DNA of 64,000 nt from Cristatella mucedo (GCA_009760855.2 WPIO01000045.1:1475501-1539500), one strand, 5' to 3'; shown: positions 34,640 to 46,631, counted from the first letter of the stretch. Numbers and translations: made by a program. Notes: generated by a model not told the origin, from the sequence alone.

Positions 34640-34960
34640 ACAAATACATCTATATAGTGGCCTCAGAGAACTTAATCTCTTTGTAGGCACTTTACATTTG
34701 CTGAAAAAGAAGCATGGTCGAATGGTTAGTAAAACATTCTCTATGACAACAAGCAGAACATAGTTAAAGGCGATACGCACAAGGTCAGCATGAAAATATG
34801 CTCAGTGGCAGTATGCACAGTTTCAGCACGCTTAAGCACACAAAAGACGAATTAAAAGTACCCACTAAATGCTGTAATAAATGGATATCATGTTAGCTTC
34901 ATTTTAAACGAGTCAAATCAGGGGATGTCGTGACACCAGTCGGGTAATAGAGCAAGGCTC
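34640..34960 (-). mobile_element. LINE-A 3' fragment (minus), old
   Basis: Hairpin (34660-34700), UTR and the first ORF-end bases (GGGGATGTCGTGACACCAGTCGG complement) with frequent substitutions. Truncated at about 34960. Confidence 0.75.
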
Positions 34961-34992
34961 TTATATAGTTTTATTTAACTATCAGGTATAGA

Positions 34993-34995
<3 letters not shown>

Positions 34996-35062
<67 letters not shown>
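34996..35062. repeat. (GA)n microsatellite
   Basis: About 33 uninterrupted GA units, just beyond a LINE-A fragment. Confidence 0.98.
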
Positions 35063-35064
<2 letters not shown>

Positions 35065-36410
35065 TTGCGTGCTTGTTACCTTACTGCTTAATGGCTTCCG
35101 ATTCGTTTCAATCGTGAATGAGTGTAACAAGAATAGAGCAACAGCACCTAGCCAATTATTATTAGGACAGAACTAGTGATTCTAGAGTATATGAAACTCA
35201 TCAAGGCCATCTCCCGGACGAGTTGATGAAATACTCGAGCCAAACGATTTCGAAAGCTGGCCGGATTTATCGGCATTTGAGCGCTGAATTGAGCACTCAA
35301 GAATGTTCCGATTCGCCTTTACCTTTACTTCACTTCTAGCTTATATTTGATCTGTAAGTTTCGTCTTACCTTTTCAAAACTAATTCACAAGTGTAGCCTA
35401 ATGCTTAAGGTGAAGGAAGGGTTTTACTGCCTAAGGCTTAGATTTTGAATGTGTAAATCTCCTGTTGCAGTTGAATTTGCTAGAATGGGAGGCTTGCCTT
35501 TTTGGCACTTCGTGCAATCAAGGCGCTATCGTCGCGAATGCGTAACGTAACGACTCCGAAACCGAAGATGCTTGTGATCGAAACCCGATGCACGTACTCA
35601 CGCTAGAACTCACAGCCGTATGGCTAGATTTTGGTACAGCTTTCGACTCAGAGCTTGGGAACAAAGCTTAAGGGCAGCTCCAATGAGCACAGGTAGGCTA
35701 ATTGAGACTAGTGACTATTAGATGCAGATAAGCCCAAGAATTCTGGTTCTCTGGTATTGCCCTGAGAAGTTTCAGACGAGCGCCAGCAAATTAGGACAAT
35801 TCGAGTCATTCGTCGATGCTGCATTCCACATGGCTAAATAACTTTTGCTACATTTGGTTTTTTCGGTGTAGAGATAGCTACATACCGTGTGCTACCGAAA
35901 CCTCCCCCTGTGCACGGCTAATCTATAAAGTAGTCATCAATTTTCAGTTAGTAAGTATTTCAATTTGGATTACCAAGAGATAATCTGGCCGGCTTTCCAA
36001 CATGCTTATTATTAGAAATCTCAGCAGATCGTTTATAAATTGTAGCTGTATCTCGCATACCTTGCCCAACATCTATAGACATGCTATGTCTGAGTGGGTC
36101 GGCTTGATTGCGGCGTGTCATTTGTATGAAAGATACCAAGTCTGGAAAAATCTTAGCATTCTAACGAATCTAGCTGCTTTTTGAGAGACTGGTGCAATTA
36201 TTTTGAGGCATAAAGGCTCATCCGTAGTTTCTAGGTTAAATCGCAAACATGTAATATAGACTGCAAATATACTTTGCCAGAATTATAGATATCGAAACTC
36301 ATGCTGTTGCAGCAAAGTTCAAGACTCCAAGAAATATCATCCACTGCTTAACACCTTTCTGCTTAATCCAAAAGTTATTGCAGAGTGTGACCGGATGTGT
36401 AAAGCATGGA
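35063..36410. other. Unassigned AT-rich sequence
   Basis: No gene or repeat recognised. Confidence 0.4.
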
Positions 36411-37293
36411 TGATAATAATAACAATAAGTTTGCTAAAGTCTCCGCAGATAAATATATCTATTTCTAGGCGCTTTAATCTGCTGCAAAGGAAACACGGTC
36501 AAATAGTGAATGCTATTATGCTTCATAAACAACATGAATAACATTGTTAGGGGTGAAATGCACAGGGTCAGCATGCAAGTGTAATTAGTAGCAGCAGCTA
36601 TAGCGTCAGCACTCATAAGCAAATAAAAGACGAATCACAAGGACTCACTAAATGCTGTCCTAAATAGTTGCGTTATTAAGTTCTTTTTAAATGTGGTCGA
36701 GTCTTATATGCAACTGCGACGCTCATGACAGACAAGCCTAGCTGCAGAGTTTTGCACCAGCTGTAAGCGTCTGATTGCACATGCCGGTAGATCAGCAAGC
36801 AATGAGTTACAGAAGTCAAGAATGGATATCACAAATGCATGAACCAACTTAGATGTGGTATCCTTATTTTAACAAGCACGAATTTTAGCAATGTTATGTA
36901 GCTGAAAGTAGGCAGACTTGACTGTGGAGCTGATGTGGTCGTCTAACGACAGGTCACTTTGGAACATGACACCTATATTTTTTGCAGATTTAACCGGAGT
37001 TATGCTGTCAGAGCCGATAGTGAGCGTCAGCCTTTCCAATTTCTGAATCACGCTTGGTTTGTCCATAACTAGTAAGTTGGCTTGATCATCATTTAATTTA
37101 AGAAAACCTGATGCCATCCATGTGTGGATGCCACCAATACATGCAGCAAAGAAGTTAAGAGGATTCGAGATGCTTGAAGGCTGGGAGGGATCAAATCAAA
37201 GGTACAACTAAGCGTCAAGCGCATAAAAGTGAAAGCCTATATTGTGCTTGGCAGTCACATCGGCAAGTGGGAGAGTATAAACCGTGAAACGGC
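36411..37293 (-). mobile_element. LINE-A copy (minus), internally deleted
   Basis: Tail and decayed hairpin (36415-36490), UTR, then a deletion near 36708 that joins the ORF end directly to the CREHRSCH region. Further up, KLNDDQANLLVMDKPSVIQKLERL is open (36869-37117). Ends near the family's GTATAAACCGTGAAA. Confidence 0.8.
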
Positions 37294-37743
37294 GTAAAAT
37301 GCATGAAAGTGAACCATTTATTTTCGTCGGAGAAACGCCAAGTAGGGGATACTTGGCAACATTTTGGAGAATTTTATGCAAGTTTTTAACTTAATCCTGG
37401 CTGGGTTTGTCTAATTTAGAGTTTCCTATTGAAGTATGTTTCGGAGACCTCTCACCTTTGAAGTTAGTCGCTCTTTGCCGAACGTTTCAGAGCCTCCTAC
37501 CCAGCAGCCGCGTTAGCTTGATGGTCAGGTCGGCCTACGTTGGCTACGAAAAAGTTGCGAAAATTTGAGCTCACTAAGAACAAGATGTGCGTTACAAGAA
37601 TTTTGCTATCCCAAGGCTATTGATTCGCCCGTTCTTGTTGTGCTTGCCTGGTACGAGGGGACAATAGCGTACCCCTCATCTGGGTTACAGGTCACTGCAG
37701 CTAAGCTGGTCCAATCATTTGTGATATTCCCTCTGGGCTTCTG
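37294..37743. other. Unassigned sequence
   Basis: Nothing recognised. Confidence 0.35.
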
Positions 37744-38305
37744 TTGTGCGCTAATTTAAGATTATCCTACCTATATGCAATAGTAAGCTTAAAATTGGTG
37801 CAAAATCCAGAGCTAGGCTTGTCAATCGTGAGCGTCTTTCTTTATGGCGACATTAAAAACTCCTCATCAGCGATCGCATTCATTTCAAATTCCCGTCAGT
37901 CAATTTTGAATCTTTTCATAAGTTTGCTCCTGCCGACCTCTTTGAAATACTTCCCAATGTATCACTCCGCTCTTCTGACTCGGGCGGTGCCTCTAATCAA
38001 CATCAACTTGTTCGGAAACCATGCATGAAAATCAGTTCGTCATTCCCTAAGCCTTGAGAAAATTAAAAACTGGCCTCAATATATCCGCTTAACTAATGGA
38101 GTTTAAAAAGAAACCAAGAGCCCGCCTGCTCATAGCGACGTACGACCATCCAGGTGAGCCACCCTTGGTGTGCTTACGCGTGCTGAAATAGCTCGCATTG
38201 CCGTTAGCGGATTGACATGCTTCCTTTCCGCGTATGTAAAGTACACAGAGATTTATTTATTTCGTGGTACTATAAATATGTCTTATTATTATTGTTATTG
38301 TTACC
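37744..38305 (+). mobile_element. Very old LINE-A 3' portion
   Basis: In shifting frames: GAKSRARLVNRERLS, ISDRIHFKFPSVNFESFHKFAPADLFEILP, then UTR-like GTGCTTACGCGTGCTG and a decayed hairpin with ATT tail (38240-38305). Confidence 0.6.
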
Positions 38306-38509
38306 TCATCAGCTCAGCTTTCCATGGCACCCTGTAAGCCTGTGTCTTTGTTCCTCATTGTATCCTTAACTGTGCGTGTTTAACTGTGCATGTTTAAAGC
38401 TGTGCATGCTTAATTGTGCGCGCTTACCTGTGCATGTCGCTAACCAGTCCAGCTACCTGTAGCCTCGAGTATCTTCTTGTGCGCTTGCACATGATCGCTT
38501 TAGCATGAA

Positions 38510-39510
38510 ACATGTTTACTTTTGCACGTTTTTCTAAGCATGAAACCTTACAAGTCATTAATATATATTATTTCCTGAAATTAAATGACACTAAAACCGA
38601 ACTGCTTCTCATAGGACACCCTAAGCGTGTGGCTGGATTAAAAGGCTTTGCTGATCTAATAGGCGATGCTATTGTGCGACCTTCACCACGTGCTCGTAAT
38701 CTAGGTGTCGTGTTCGACAGCTGCCTCAATTTCAAAAGCTTCATTCAGAAGACTGCCTCTACAGCTAGCCATCACATCCGATCCCTATCCAAGATTAGGA
38801 GCTGTCTCCCACAGTGGCTTGTAAAAAATTTAACTAGCTCTTTAGTTCTGTCTCGGCTTGATTATTGTAATTCCCTTTTGGCTGGGCTGCCAAAGAAAGC
38901 TATTAGGCCACTGCAGCAGACTATGAATATGGCTGCAAGGCTGGTCTTCAAGTCCCAGCGGTTTGAGCACGTGTCACCTCTGCTGAAAGAGCTAGGATGG
39001 TTGCCGGTTGAGCAAAGGATACAGAGCAAAGTTCTTACGCTGACCCACAAGGTCCGCCACGGCTTGGCTCCTTCATACCTAGCTGAACTGCTACATCAGT
39101 TTCAGCCTGTTCGCGCCCTCAGGTCCTGCGTGGACAATAAATTAGCTGTCCCATTCCTCCACTTAAAGACAGTTGGCGACAGAAGCTTTAGCTCTGCAGG
39201 TCCTAGACTGTGGAACTCGCTTCCACAATTCTTACGCAACGACATCTACTCTCCAACTGCCGACTATGGCACATCTTTTTCAGCGGTCCTGAACTGCTAC
39301 TTCTATGCCACTCACTACCTCAACTGCTCTCCTAACTCTGCTATGCTTCCCACTTTCTCTTTGTTGCGTGAGACGAAGTCTGTTGGGTACCGAATGCGTA
39401 CCGAAAGCCGCTTAGGCTGTGAGTGCGCTATACAAAACTCTCCTGCGTAACGTCCACATGGTCTTTATGACTTTGTGGAGTTACTGACGGAGATACATTA
39501 CATTACATTA
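38510..39510 (+). mobile_element. LINE-B 5'-truncated copy
   Basis: Open for 312 codons (38512-39450) from LKLNDTKTELLLIGHPKRV through ARNLGVVFDSCLNF, KIRSCLPQW, LDYCNSLLAGLPKKAIRPLQ, GWLPVEQRIQ, APSYLAELLHQFQP and SFSSAGPRLWNSLP to a stop. A short UTR and (ACATT)n tail ending at 39510 follow. The catalytic RT blocks lie upstream of the truncation and are absent. The first ~20 codons are unrelated flank. Confidence 0.88.
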
Positions 39511-39511
39511 T

Positions 39512-39575
39512 CTGGTTCTATCAAAGCGCCTTGACAGAGATTTAATTTCTCTAAGGCGCTATACAACCGTCCTAT
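39512..39575 (+). mobile_element. SINE/LINE tail hairpin
   Basis: Perfect outer stem AGCGCCTT (39525-39532) with AAGGCGCT (39553-39560) around inner AGAGA/TCTCT. It directly abuts the LINE-B tail and has no head. Confidence 0.6.
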
Positions 39576-39649
39576 TACGTACTATTATTCTGTCTATGCA
39601 AATGAGGCTATTGAAATAGCCTATCCTGCTTCACTTTTAAGTAATTCTA

Positions 39650-39735
39650 ATAATGATAGTAATAATAATGATGATACATTTCTATGGCACCCTTAGAGAA
39701 CTTAATCTCTTCCTAGACTTGATATATGCTGCAAA
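39650..39735 (-). mobile_element. LINE-A 3' tail (minus)
   Basis: (TAA)n-like tail, GGCACCC...GAGAACTTAATCTCT hairpin and GCTGCAAAGGAAGC complement. Confidence 0.7.
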
Positions 39736-39759
39736 GGAAGCGTTCAGATGCTATCTTTT

Positions 39760-39880
39760 GACGACAACAGGTCGTGGGCTCGAGCCCTGCGGCAAAAGTG
39801 AAGCACTTGGATAGAGATCAAGTTCTCTTAGTTCCCAGATTAAGTTCTCTTAGTTCCCTGTACAAATTGATTATATATCT
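39760..39880 (+). mobile_element. SINE-1 copy, 5'-truncated
   Basis: Starts near the B box (GTGGGCTCGAGCCCTGCGG, 39774-39792), then GCACTTGGATAGAGATCAAG. A duplicated AAGTTCTCTTAGTTCCC precedes the AT-rich tail. Confidence 0.65.
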
Positions 39881-39888
39881 TTTAAGTT

Positions 39889-40165
39889 ACAAGAGCTCAT
39901 TTTCTGTAGACTCGCTTTGCTGAGTCATAGTAGAGTTGCACTTCTATTACACGTTACTCACGGAAGTATTGGTCTCCATCTTCCGCGTGACTGCGGACGC
40001 ACCGTCTCAGTTCAACTAGTAGAGACAAGAGCTCACTGCCTGTGGAATCACTTCGCTGAGTGTTAGTAAAATTGGTCGTAATATGGTAGCGGGAGACAAC
40101 GCTTCACCATCTTGCCACGTGACGGAAGTGTGCCGTCTGGCCGCATGACGGAAGGATGGACTTTT
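39889..40165 (+). repeat. Two diverged tandem units (~135-140 bp)
   Basis: Both units begin AAGAGCTCA and share CGCT-TGCTGAGT, TAGTA-A-TTG, GTCTCCATCTT-like and TAGTAGAGA blocks. The second starts near 40028. Confidence 0.4.
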
Positions 40166-40189
40166 TCGCTTTAATTAGTAGAGATATGA

Positions 40190-40465
40190 CCGCTAGTTAG
40201 TGGTAACATGAAAGTGTCGACGTGCAGAACAGTATGGTTAGTGGTAACGTGCACAGTGTAGTCGACGTGCACAAGCACGTAAAGGAAAATTACACTGTTC
40301 AGGCGAATTTTTTGAGGAACGTGTGGGTCTTTAGTTTCTATTTAAATGCCGTCAACAGGAAATGTTGTGCCAACCAGGATCTAATTTCCGACTTTGGGAG
40401 CACATGATCTAAACTCACGGTCTCCAACGGATTTACGGTTGGTTTGATGCGCAGCTAAACGAGCT
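40190..40465 (-). mobile_element. LINE-A 3' part (minus), outer copy, left
   Basis: UTR and ORF-end landmarks as complement (GTGGTTAGTGG-, GACTTTGGGAGCACA, CACGGTCTCCAA). Interrupted at 40466 by an opposite-strand tail and continued at 40646. Confidence 0.65.
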
Positions 40466-40645
40466 GTGCTTATGCGTACTGACACTGTGCATGTCACCCC
40501 TAACCACGTTATTCTTGTTGTTTATTGAGCGTGCTATTTCTAACCATTCGATCGTGTTTCCTTTGCAGCAAATGTAAAGCGCCTAGAAAGAGCTCGAGTT
40601 CTCTGGGGGGGGGGGCTTCATCAAGTGTGTTATTATTATTAAGTC
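40466..40645 (+). mobile_element. LINE-A 3' end nested in the opposite-strand copy
   Basis: CTTATGCG-ACTGACACTGTGCATG, GTTTCCTTTGCAGCAAATG, AAAGCGCC hairpin start and ATT tail. The descending arm of the hairpin is replaced by a G-run (about 40605-40614). Confidence 0.7.
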
Positions 40646-40725
40646 TGGCGGGTTGTACGATGACTACCCTGGTCGGAGAGTAGCTTTGATTAGTAGGCTG
40701 GAACCAGAGCAAAGTGACCTAGCGG
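40646..40725 (-). mobile_element. LINE-A (minus), outer copy, right
   Basis: GCGGGTTGTACGATG and GGCTGGAACCAGAG...AGTGACCTA are exactly the sequence expected after 40465 in this family. Confidence 0.65.
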
Positions 40726-40729
40726 CCCT

Positions 40730-42330
40730 GCGGCGGTGGTTGTATCTTCAACCGCTGCGGTCGGATGCGGTTTGTTTTCGGCATCGCCATCGCCTGGCCC
40801 CACCATAAGGATGGCGCCGGCGGTTTTAATCGCTCGGGTTTTAATCGGTTTTTATATAACACCCGACCGCATGGATCCTGGAAAAATCCAGTTTTATTTG
40901 TTTTTTTATGTAAGTTAAGTCGGGATGTCTCACATAGCCCATTCGCGGCGTCGGGCGTTCGGACCAGGCCCAGCCGCCCCGACGACAGGGCGTGAGTCCC
41001 GCCATTCGTTCCCTCTCTCGGGGCCGATGGCTAATGGCAATTCGCCCGGCTGACGTCGGAAGTAGCCGGAATTCCCAGTTTTTCTTACAATGTCCAAGGT
41101 CAACAGCAACGACGCCCTGAACGACGAGAACAACTCGTTCGTCAGCCTCGCGCCATGCTCGGCAGCGGCTGCAGCGTCGGGCAGCGGCTGCAGTGTCGGC
41201 CAGCGGCGGTGCCGACGGCCGACACCCCCGACTTCGGCGCCCCGATGCCAACCAAGAGCAGGATTTAAGTGTGACGATACGGCGAAATCAAGCCAGGATT
41301 TCATAAGCAAAATTGGTTTCATTTAATTAAAACCAATAACTCCATTTTGCGGGGGAAAAAATCGGGCTTTCCTTTCTGACCCTGACATAACCGGACCGGG
41401 GCGTGAACGCATAATGCCCCACCAGTCTGGTCCTGTACGCTGATTGGGCGGAGGGATCCATTAGAAATTTCATTAATGGTACTGCGTTCACGTGATCGTG
41501 TCGCTGCAGCTACTGGGTTCTTCTTTACAGCTCGTAGCCGTGAGCGGACGTGCTGCGGCGTGCTTTGCACGAGGACAGAGTAGCCTGTGACCACTGTTCG
41601 TCGCGACGTCCACCTAGTATCGAATTACACCTTGTGGAAAGGTATGTGGCGTCGTTTGCTATCGTTGCACTACATGCCTGCTTTCGCTCGTTAACCTTTC
41701 GAGCGCTGCGCCGACGCCGACCGCCACAGCAGAACCCCAATTCCGAAGTGCGTCAGCCACCAGCGCTTCCGCTACCGATCTGCCGGCGCCGCTGTACCGG
41801 TTGATGTGAAGCAGCTCTCCACTGCAAACCGAAGGCTAGCAGATCGGGCTGGCGTTCGCTCGTACTTCAAGCTGCGAATTTATCCAGAGCGAGGCTCGAG
41901 CTCGCGTCAGCGCCCGCCGATTCGTTCTTTCGCCGAAGCCAAGCGGCGCTCTTACTCGTCGAGTGCGGCGGGCGGAGCTTTTATAAGTTGGCTGGCAGCT
42001 CTTTATAAGTCAAAAGTGCAAACGCTGCTTCACGCGATGCGCGAGACGCGACGTCTCGGGCAGGCGCCGCTTTCAGCTGACGGTCCCCGGTGAAGGGCTG
42101 CTGCTTCTTTGTCGAGACGCCGCTCGGGCGAGCGATGCTCTGGCGGGACTGCACGGATAGCGGCTGCGCAGCTTGGCCCGCTAAGCTGTAAGTTTAGCCT
42201 CGATAGGTAGCCGATTCTTCTCGAACGCTGGCGTGGCGCCGCGAGGCCACCTTTTCAGCGAAGAGGTGTGTAGTGTGGCTAGGGCTTTAGCCTCGATGCG
42301 AACTCGTGAAACGGACCGGAGGTTAGGGGC
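40730..42330. promoter_or_regulatory. CpG-dense island, possible promoter/exon region
   Basis: Sharp GC and CpG enrichment between AT-rich repeats, like 11410-13422. Holds a candidate coding start at 41090 and a donor-like CT|GTAAGT at 42188. Strand of any gene is uncertain. Inferred from composition. Confidence 0.35.
41090..41326 (+). CDS. Candidate host first exon (unidentified)
   Basis: ATG at 41090 in context TTACAATGTCC opens MSKVNSNDALNDENNSFVS followed by Ala/Ser/Gly- and Cys/Arg-rich residues. The first ~20 codons use GC-ending triplets (AAC, GAC, GCC, CTG, GAG), like the glycosyltransferase genes in this window. The frame runs 78 codons to a stop at 41326; a splice site within it is likely but not identifiable. 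No family recognised. Confidence 0.2.
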   Translation: MSKVNSNDALNDENNSFVSLAPCSAAAAASGSGCSVGQRRCRRPTPPTSAPRCQPRAGFKCDDTAKSSQDFISKIGFI

Positions 42331-42650
42331 GTATCTACGATATTTTGCTGTGCTCGCCGGGCTTGTAGAACGCAGTCATTGGTTACAACTTTCGTACCTT
42401 TGTCCGAGCACTCCTACCCTCGTAACCAGAAATGGTGGTGCACGTAGAGACTGCCTCAAACTACAAGCATATTAATTCCTTCTCAGATACAGAGCGGTCG
42501 GTCCAATCTCACTGCGCCCCACTTTGCCCGCATGTCGCTTGATCTTCATTTAGTGCCAGTCCGTATGTGTTTTACAGCTACTATTCATTATGAAGATCAA
42601 GACTACCGGGCCCGAAAATTCAAGTTAAAGAGACTGGGGTTCGGCAGCAA
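42331..42650. other. Unassigned sequence
   Basis: Nothing recognised. Confidence 0.35.
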
Positions 42651-42651
42651 T

Positions 42652-42745
42652 GTGGTAATAATAGTAATAATACATTTTTTTATAGTGCCCTCGAAGAACC
42701 CAATCTCTTTCTAGGCATTTTACATTTGCTGCAAAGGAATGTGAG
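42652..42745 (-). mobile_element. LINE-A 3' tail (minus)
   Basis: (TAA)n-like tail, GAACCCAATCTCTTTCTAGG hairpin and TTTACATTTGCTGCAAAGG complement. Confidence 0.75.
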
Positions 42746-42944
42746 GGCATCCTGATATCAAAAGCTGATGGCAGCTGTGATAATTTATTCTACTAATTGG
42801 AGTAGCTGCATTTTATAGTAGATGGGAGTTGGATTTGACCACGAAATGTGTGTGGGAGAAGAGTTTTGTGTAACTTTTTCCATTGTTCAAGCTCAATTAC
42901 ACTTTGAGCAAACATGTACGTTTACTCCTTAATTTCAAACCATT

Positions 42945-45106
42945 TTTAGTCTACTCGAAGCGTTCTTTCGAAGCTCATGTTTTGGGTCCCTCTAACAACA
43001 GATTACCAATATTGGCAGTAATCTACCGCCCCCAGGTATGAAGTCCTCCATTAATTTAGATTTTTCCTGCCATAATTTTTATTTTGTGTGCAAGAAATCG
43101 CCCCCTCCTGATTTTGAGTGATTTTAACATTTATTTCGTCAAGTCAGCTGATGCCGTATAAACCGAATGTCGTGCACTGACTGACTTGGCTTCTTTTATG
43201 GCTCATGTGAACCCAGTCACCATAAAGTTCACACACTCAATCAATCAAATATTCTTCCACGATTGCAGGTAATGGTCTCCTGTTATCACCAGATTCTTCA
43301 CATCTGACCACATGGGGGTCTCATTCAGTCAGCAGTTTGTGCCCTCCTTCAGATCCACCATCACACGTACGAAACCTCAGCACCATTGACATCGGCCCTG
43401 CCCTCACAAGTATGACCTCCCTTGCTGCTCAATTGTTCTTCTGACATGCCCTCACGAGCGACGTTCTCGCAAGTTTGCCCCTCTGACTAAAAACACTGCA
43501 CCCTCACCCAGATGGCCAGTGGCTTATCGCAGACATTAAGCTAGTTAGGTCTTATAATAGCAAGCTTGATAAAGCAAGCAAAATAGCAGGGCTGAGTGTT
43601 CATTGCTAGGCATGACTACTGTAGATTAGAGCTATTTATCCAAGCAAAGGCTAAGTTTAGGTTCTATATAAACATTGTCAACTTACAAGCTCGCTATCCA
43701 AAAGTTGTTATGTCTACCATAAACCATCTCCTTAATTAAACCCAAGTTAGTTCTTTACCTAATGATCCTGGTGGCAATGTAGCAGATCGCACCTCTAGTT
43801 TTTTGTCAACAAGACAGACAAGATGTGAGTTCTTCCCTGAGATAACCGCATCCTCACTGGTCTCCTCTACCTCTGTACCACCCGGGCTTCTCTGAGTCAA
43901 TTTCTCAATATCTGAATTCTAAGCCTGCCACAAGTGACCTCATGCTGAAATTCATCTCCCTGTTAAAGAAGACTAATAGTCCTCTAGACCCTATCCTCCC
44001 ACATTCCTACTTGTGTGATATGCTGACATGCATTTCAAGCATAATAAAGATTTCCTTAGCTTCAGGTCTGCTCTGTGAACCTTTCAAAAAGGCTATCGTT
44101 ATGGATTCTGAAAAATCTTCAAGCAGTGTTTGATACTATTGATCATAAAGTCCCTCTCAAGTACCTCTCACCTCGAGTGTGGATGGCACTGCAGTGAAAT
44201 GGTTAAAATACTATTTCAGTGAGCAGCTCCAGAGCATCGATGTCAATGGGCGAGCATCATCGGAGGAGTCACTTAAGTATGTTGTACTCCAGGACCCAGT
44301 GATTGGTCTGTTTCTTTTCGCAATTTATAGTCTCCTACTTGTCGGTGGTATCTCCAAGCACGATCTAGGCTTCCACCTCAATGCAGATGACACAGCTTTG
44401 ATCCCTACCATTCTGCCGGTACGTCAAACTCACTCAACTCCGTTGCTGTATTGTTTGTATATATTGAATGTATGCAGCAAACGGCCTCATATTTAGTAAC
44501 GATAAAACCAACTTAGTAGTTATGGGTAAACCTATGTGTGACTCAGAAATCGGAAAGCGTAAAGCCAAAAATTGGCTCTGCAAACATACCTCCCATAAAT
44601 ATCTGCATAAAATCTAGGTATGCCGATAAAAAGTGACCTTGTACTAGATGACCACATCAGCCCCAGAGTAAAGTCTGTCTACTTTCAGCTATGTATCGTT
44701 GCAAAAATTCAGGCCTTCTGAGACAGGGACACATCATCTGAACATTTGTGACATCCTGTCTTAACTTTTTAACTCACAGCTTGCAGGTTTTCTGGCCTGT
44801 GCAATCAAGCGCTTACAACTGATGCAAAGTTCAGCAGCCAGGCTTGCCTGCCGCGAACCTTGCAGTTGCCACATTGCATGACATCTCACAGGCCTGTTCT
44901 TCAGCAAACAGCGTATCGACTCCGAAGGTTTCGTTACTCACCTTTAGGTTCCTTCATTCTCTGGCTCCGACTTACCTATTAGAACTACTCTCAATCAGGG
45001 TTTGCATCGTACCACCAGCTTTTTCTTACTCAAATCGTTTAGTGGAACCTCAAATCAACCTCAAATTCATTTGTGACAATGCTTTTAGTTCGTATACTCG
45101 CAAAAA
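42945..45106 (+). mobile_element. Old LINE-A copy, main part
   Basis: Decayed endonuclease (RLPILAVIYRP at 43003-43035, LSDFN at 43115, TSDHMGVSF at 43305), linker, a gap near 44110 that removes the RT fingers, then VDTIDHKVPLK-like, SIDVNGRASSEESLKY (44235-44280) and LGFHLNADDTAL (44360-44400; YADD is now NADD). The thumb runs to 45105. Interrupted at 45107 by a LINE-B insertion; the 3' end resumes at 45725. Confidence 0.75.
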
Positions 45107-45724
45107 GCAAATAGATCACTGCAGATGGCTGTGAATATGGCTGCAAGACTAGTTTGCAAATTCCAGAGGTTTCACCAAGTGTCTCCTTTGCTAACAGACC
45201 TAGGATGGCTTCCGGTTGATGAATGGAGGCAGAGCTAAGTTCTTATGCTGACCCACAAGGCCCACCACGGCTTGGCTCCTTCGTACCTAGCTGAACTGCT
45301 GCACCAGTTTAAGCCTCCTCGTACCCTCAAGTCCTGTATGGACAATAGATTAGCTGTTCCATTCCTCTACTTAATGACCGTTGTTGACAGAAGCTTTAGC
45401 TCTGCAGGTCCGAACTGTGGAACTCGCTTCCACAATTCTTACGCAACGACAACTACTCTCCTGCTGCCAACTATGGCTCATCTTTTCCAGCAGTCCTGAG
45501 CTGCTACTGCCATGCTACTCACTACCTCAACTGCTCTTCTGACTGTGCTATGCTTTCCAATTTCTCTTCGTTGCATGAAGTGAAGTCTGTTGGCTACCGA
45601 ATGTGTACCGAAGGCCGATTAGGCTGTCAGTGTGCTATACACAACTCTCCTGCATAGCACCCACAACAAGTTTTAGTCTTGGTGGCTTTATTGGGGTACA
45701 GACGGAGATACTTTACATTATTAA
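45107..45724 (+). mobile_element. LINE-B copy nested in LINE-A
   Basis: CTGCAGATGGCTGTGAATAT onward matches LINE-B (compare 38915). Includes LTHKAHHGLAPSYLAELLHQFKPPR and ends with the family tail GGAGATACTTTACATTATT. AAAAAG occurs at both edges, a possible short target duplication. Confidence 0.8.
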
Positions 45725-46050
45725 AAAAGACTAGAACTCACTCTCCACTGACACCGAGACATGTCGTGACTTGACGTTTAAAAAGAAACTAATACGTGGC
45801 TGTTCCTAATTGCCATTGCTATGTGCCTGTTCCTAATTGCCATTCTTTATGATTTGTCCTTTGGGTGCTTACGGATGCTGATACCGTACCTGTTACCGCT
45901 AACTGTAATGTGCATGTTGACACTTATTATGTTACTACTAACATATATTCACGCTTCCTTTACAGCAAATTTAAAGTAAGTATAACATAAAGTATTGGAA
46001 TGAGATTAACTCCTCCGAGGGCCCTATTGAAATGCATTACTGATGTTGTT
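45725..46050 (+). mobile_element. Old LINE-A copy, 3' end after the insertion
   Basis: Continues ACTAGAACTCACTCTCC...TCGTGACTTGACG (the family's Trp-Asn-Ser-Leu-Pro and DLT codons), UTR and a decayed hairpin (45975-46030). Confidence 0.65.
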
Positions 46051-46194
46051 ATTATCATTGTTACTCAGCTTGCACCTCCATAATATGTAGACTCTAAAGG
46101 CAGCTATCAAATTTAAAGGCAGCCATACTAATTCGGTCAGATTATAACAGCACTAGAGACCATTCTCGGTTAAAGTACCGTTAGCTGATCAAAG

Positions 46195-46325
46195 AGCTTC
46201 GTTTATATAGCGGCAGAGGAGACTAGGTGGTTATCAACCCATTTGCAGTGGATAATAAAGGATGACCTGCTGTAGGACTTAACCACACAAACCGGTTTGA
46301 CAGTTTTGACCACCACACTACATAC
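46195..46325 (-). mobile_element. SINE-2 copy (minus)
   Basis: Shares TTATATAGCGGCAG, GCAGTGGATAATAAAGGAT and the following boxes with 25845-26015. On the minus strand the tRNA-like head is GTGGTGGTCAAAACTG. Confidence 0.5.
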
Positions 46326-46631
46326 GTTACATACTATTTACATTACTCCATATTATACAATTTCGACCATATAAAATACCGGGTGGTTTTAGTCAGTTGT
46401 AGGCTGTGACTGGTGCTGTATGCACATATAGCCCCTCTGGGGCTTTGGAATACACCTCGCTACCATAACTACTCGGACTTATCAAAGTATGAGCTTTATT
46501 GCTTATTGCTGTGAAGCTCTGTTATATCGGCTACATTTGTTTATATTAGTGAATCGCCGATGACCAGTTAGCTGTGCTTTGAGGTACAGGCAAGAAACTG
46601 ATCAGCATCTGCACGGACCAACACTGGTTAC

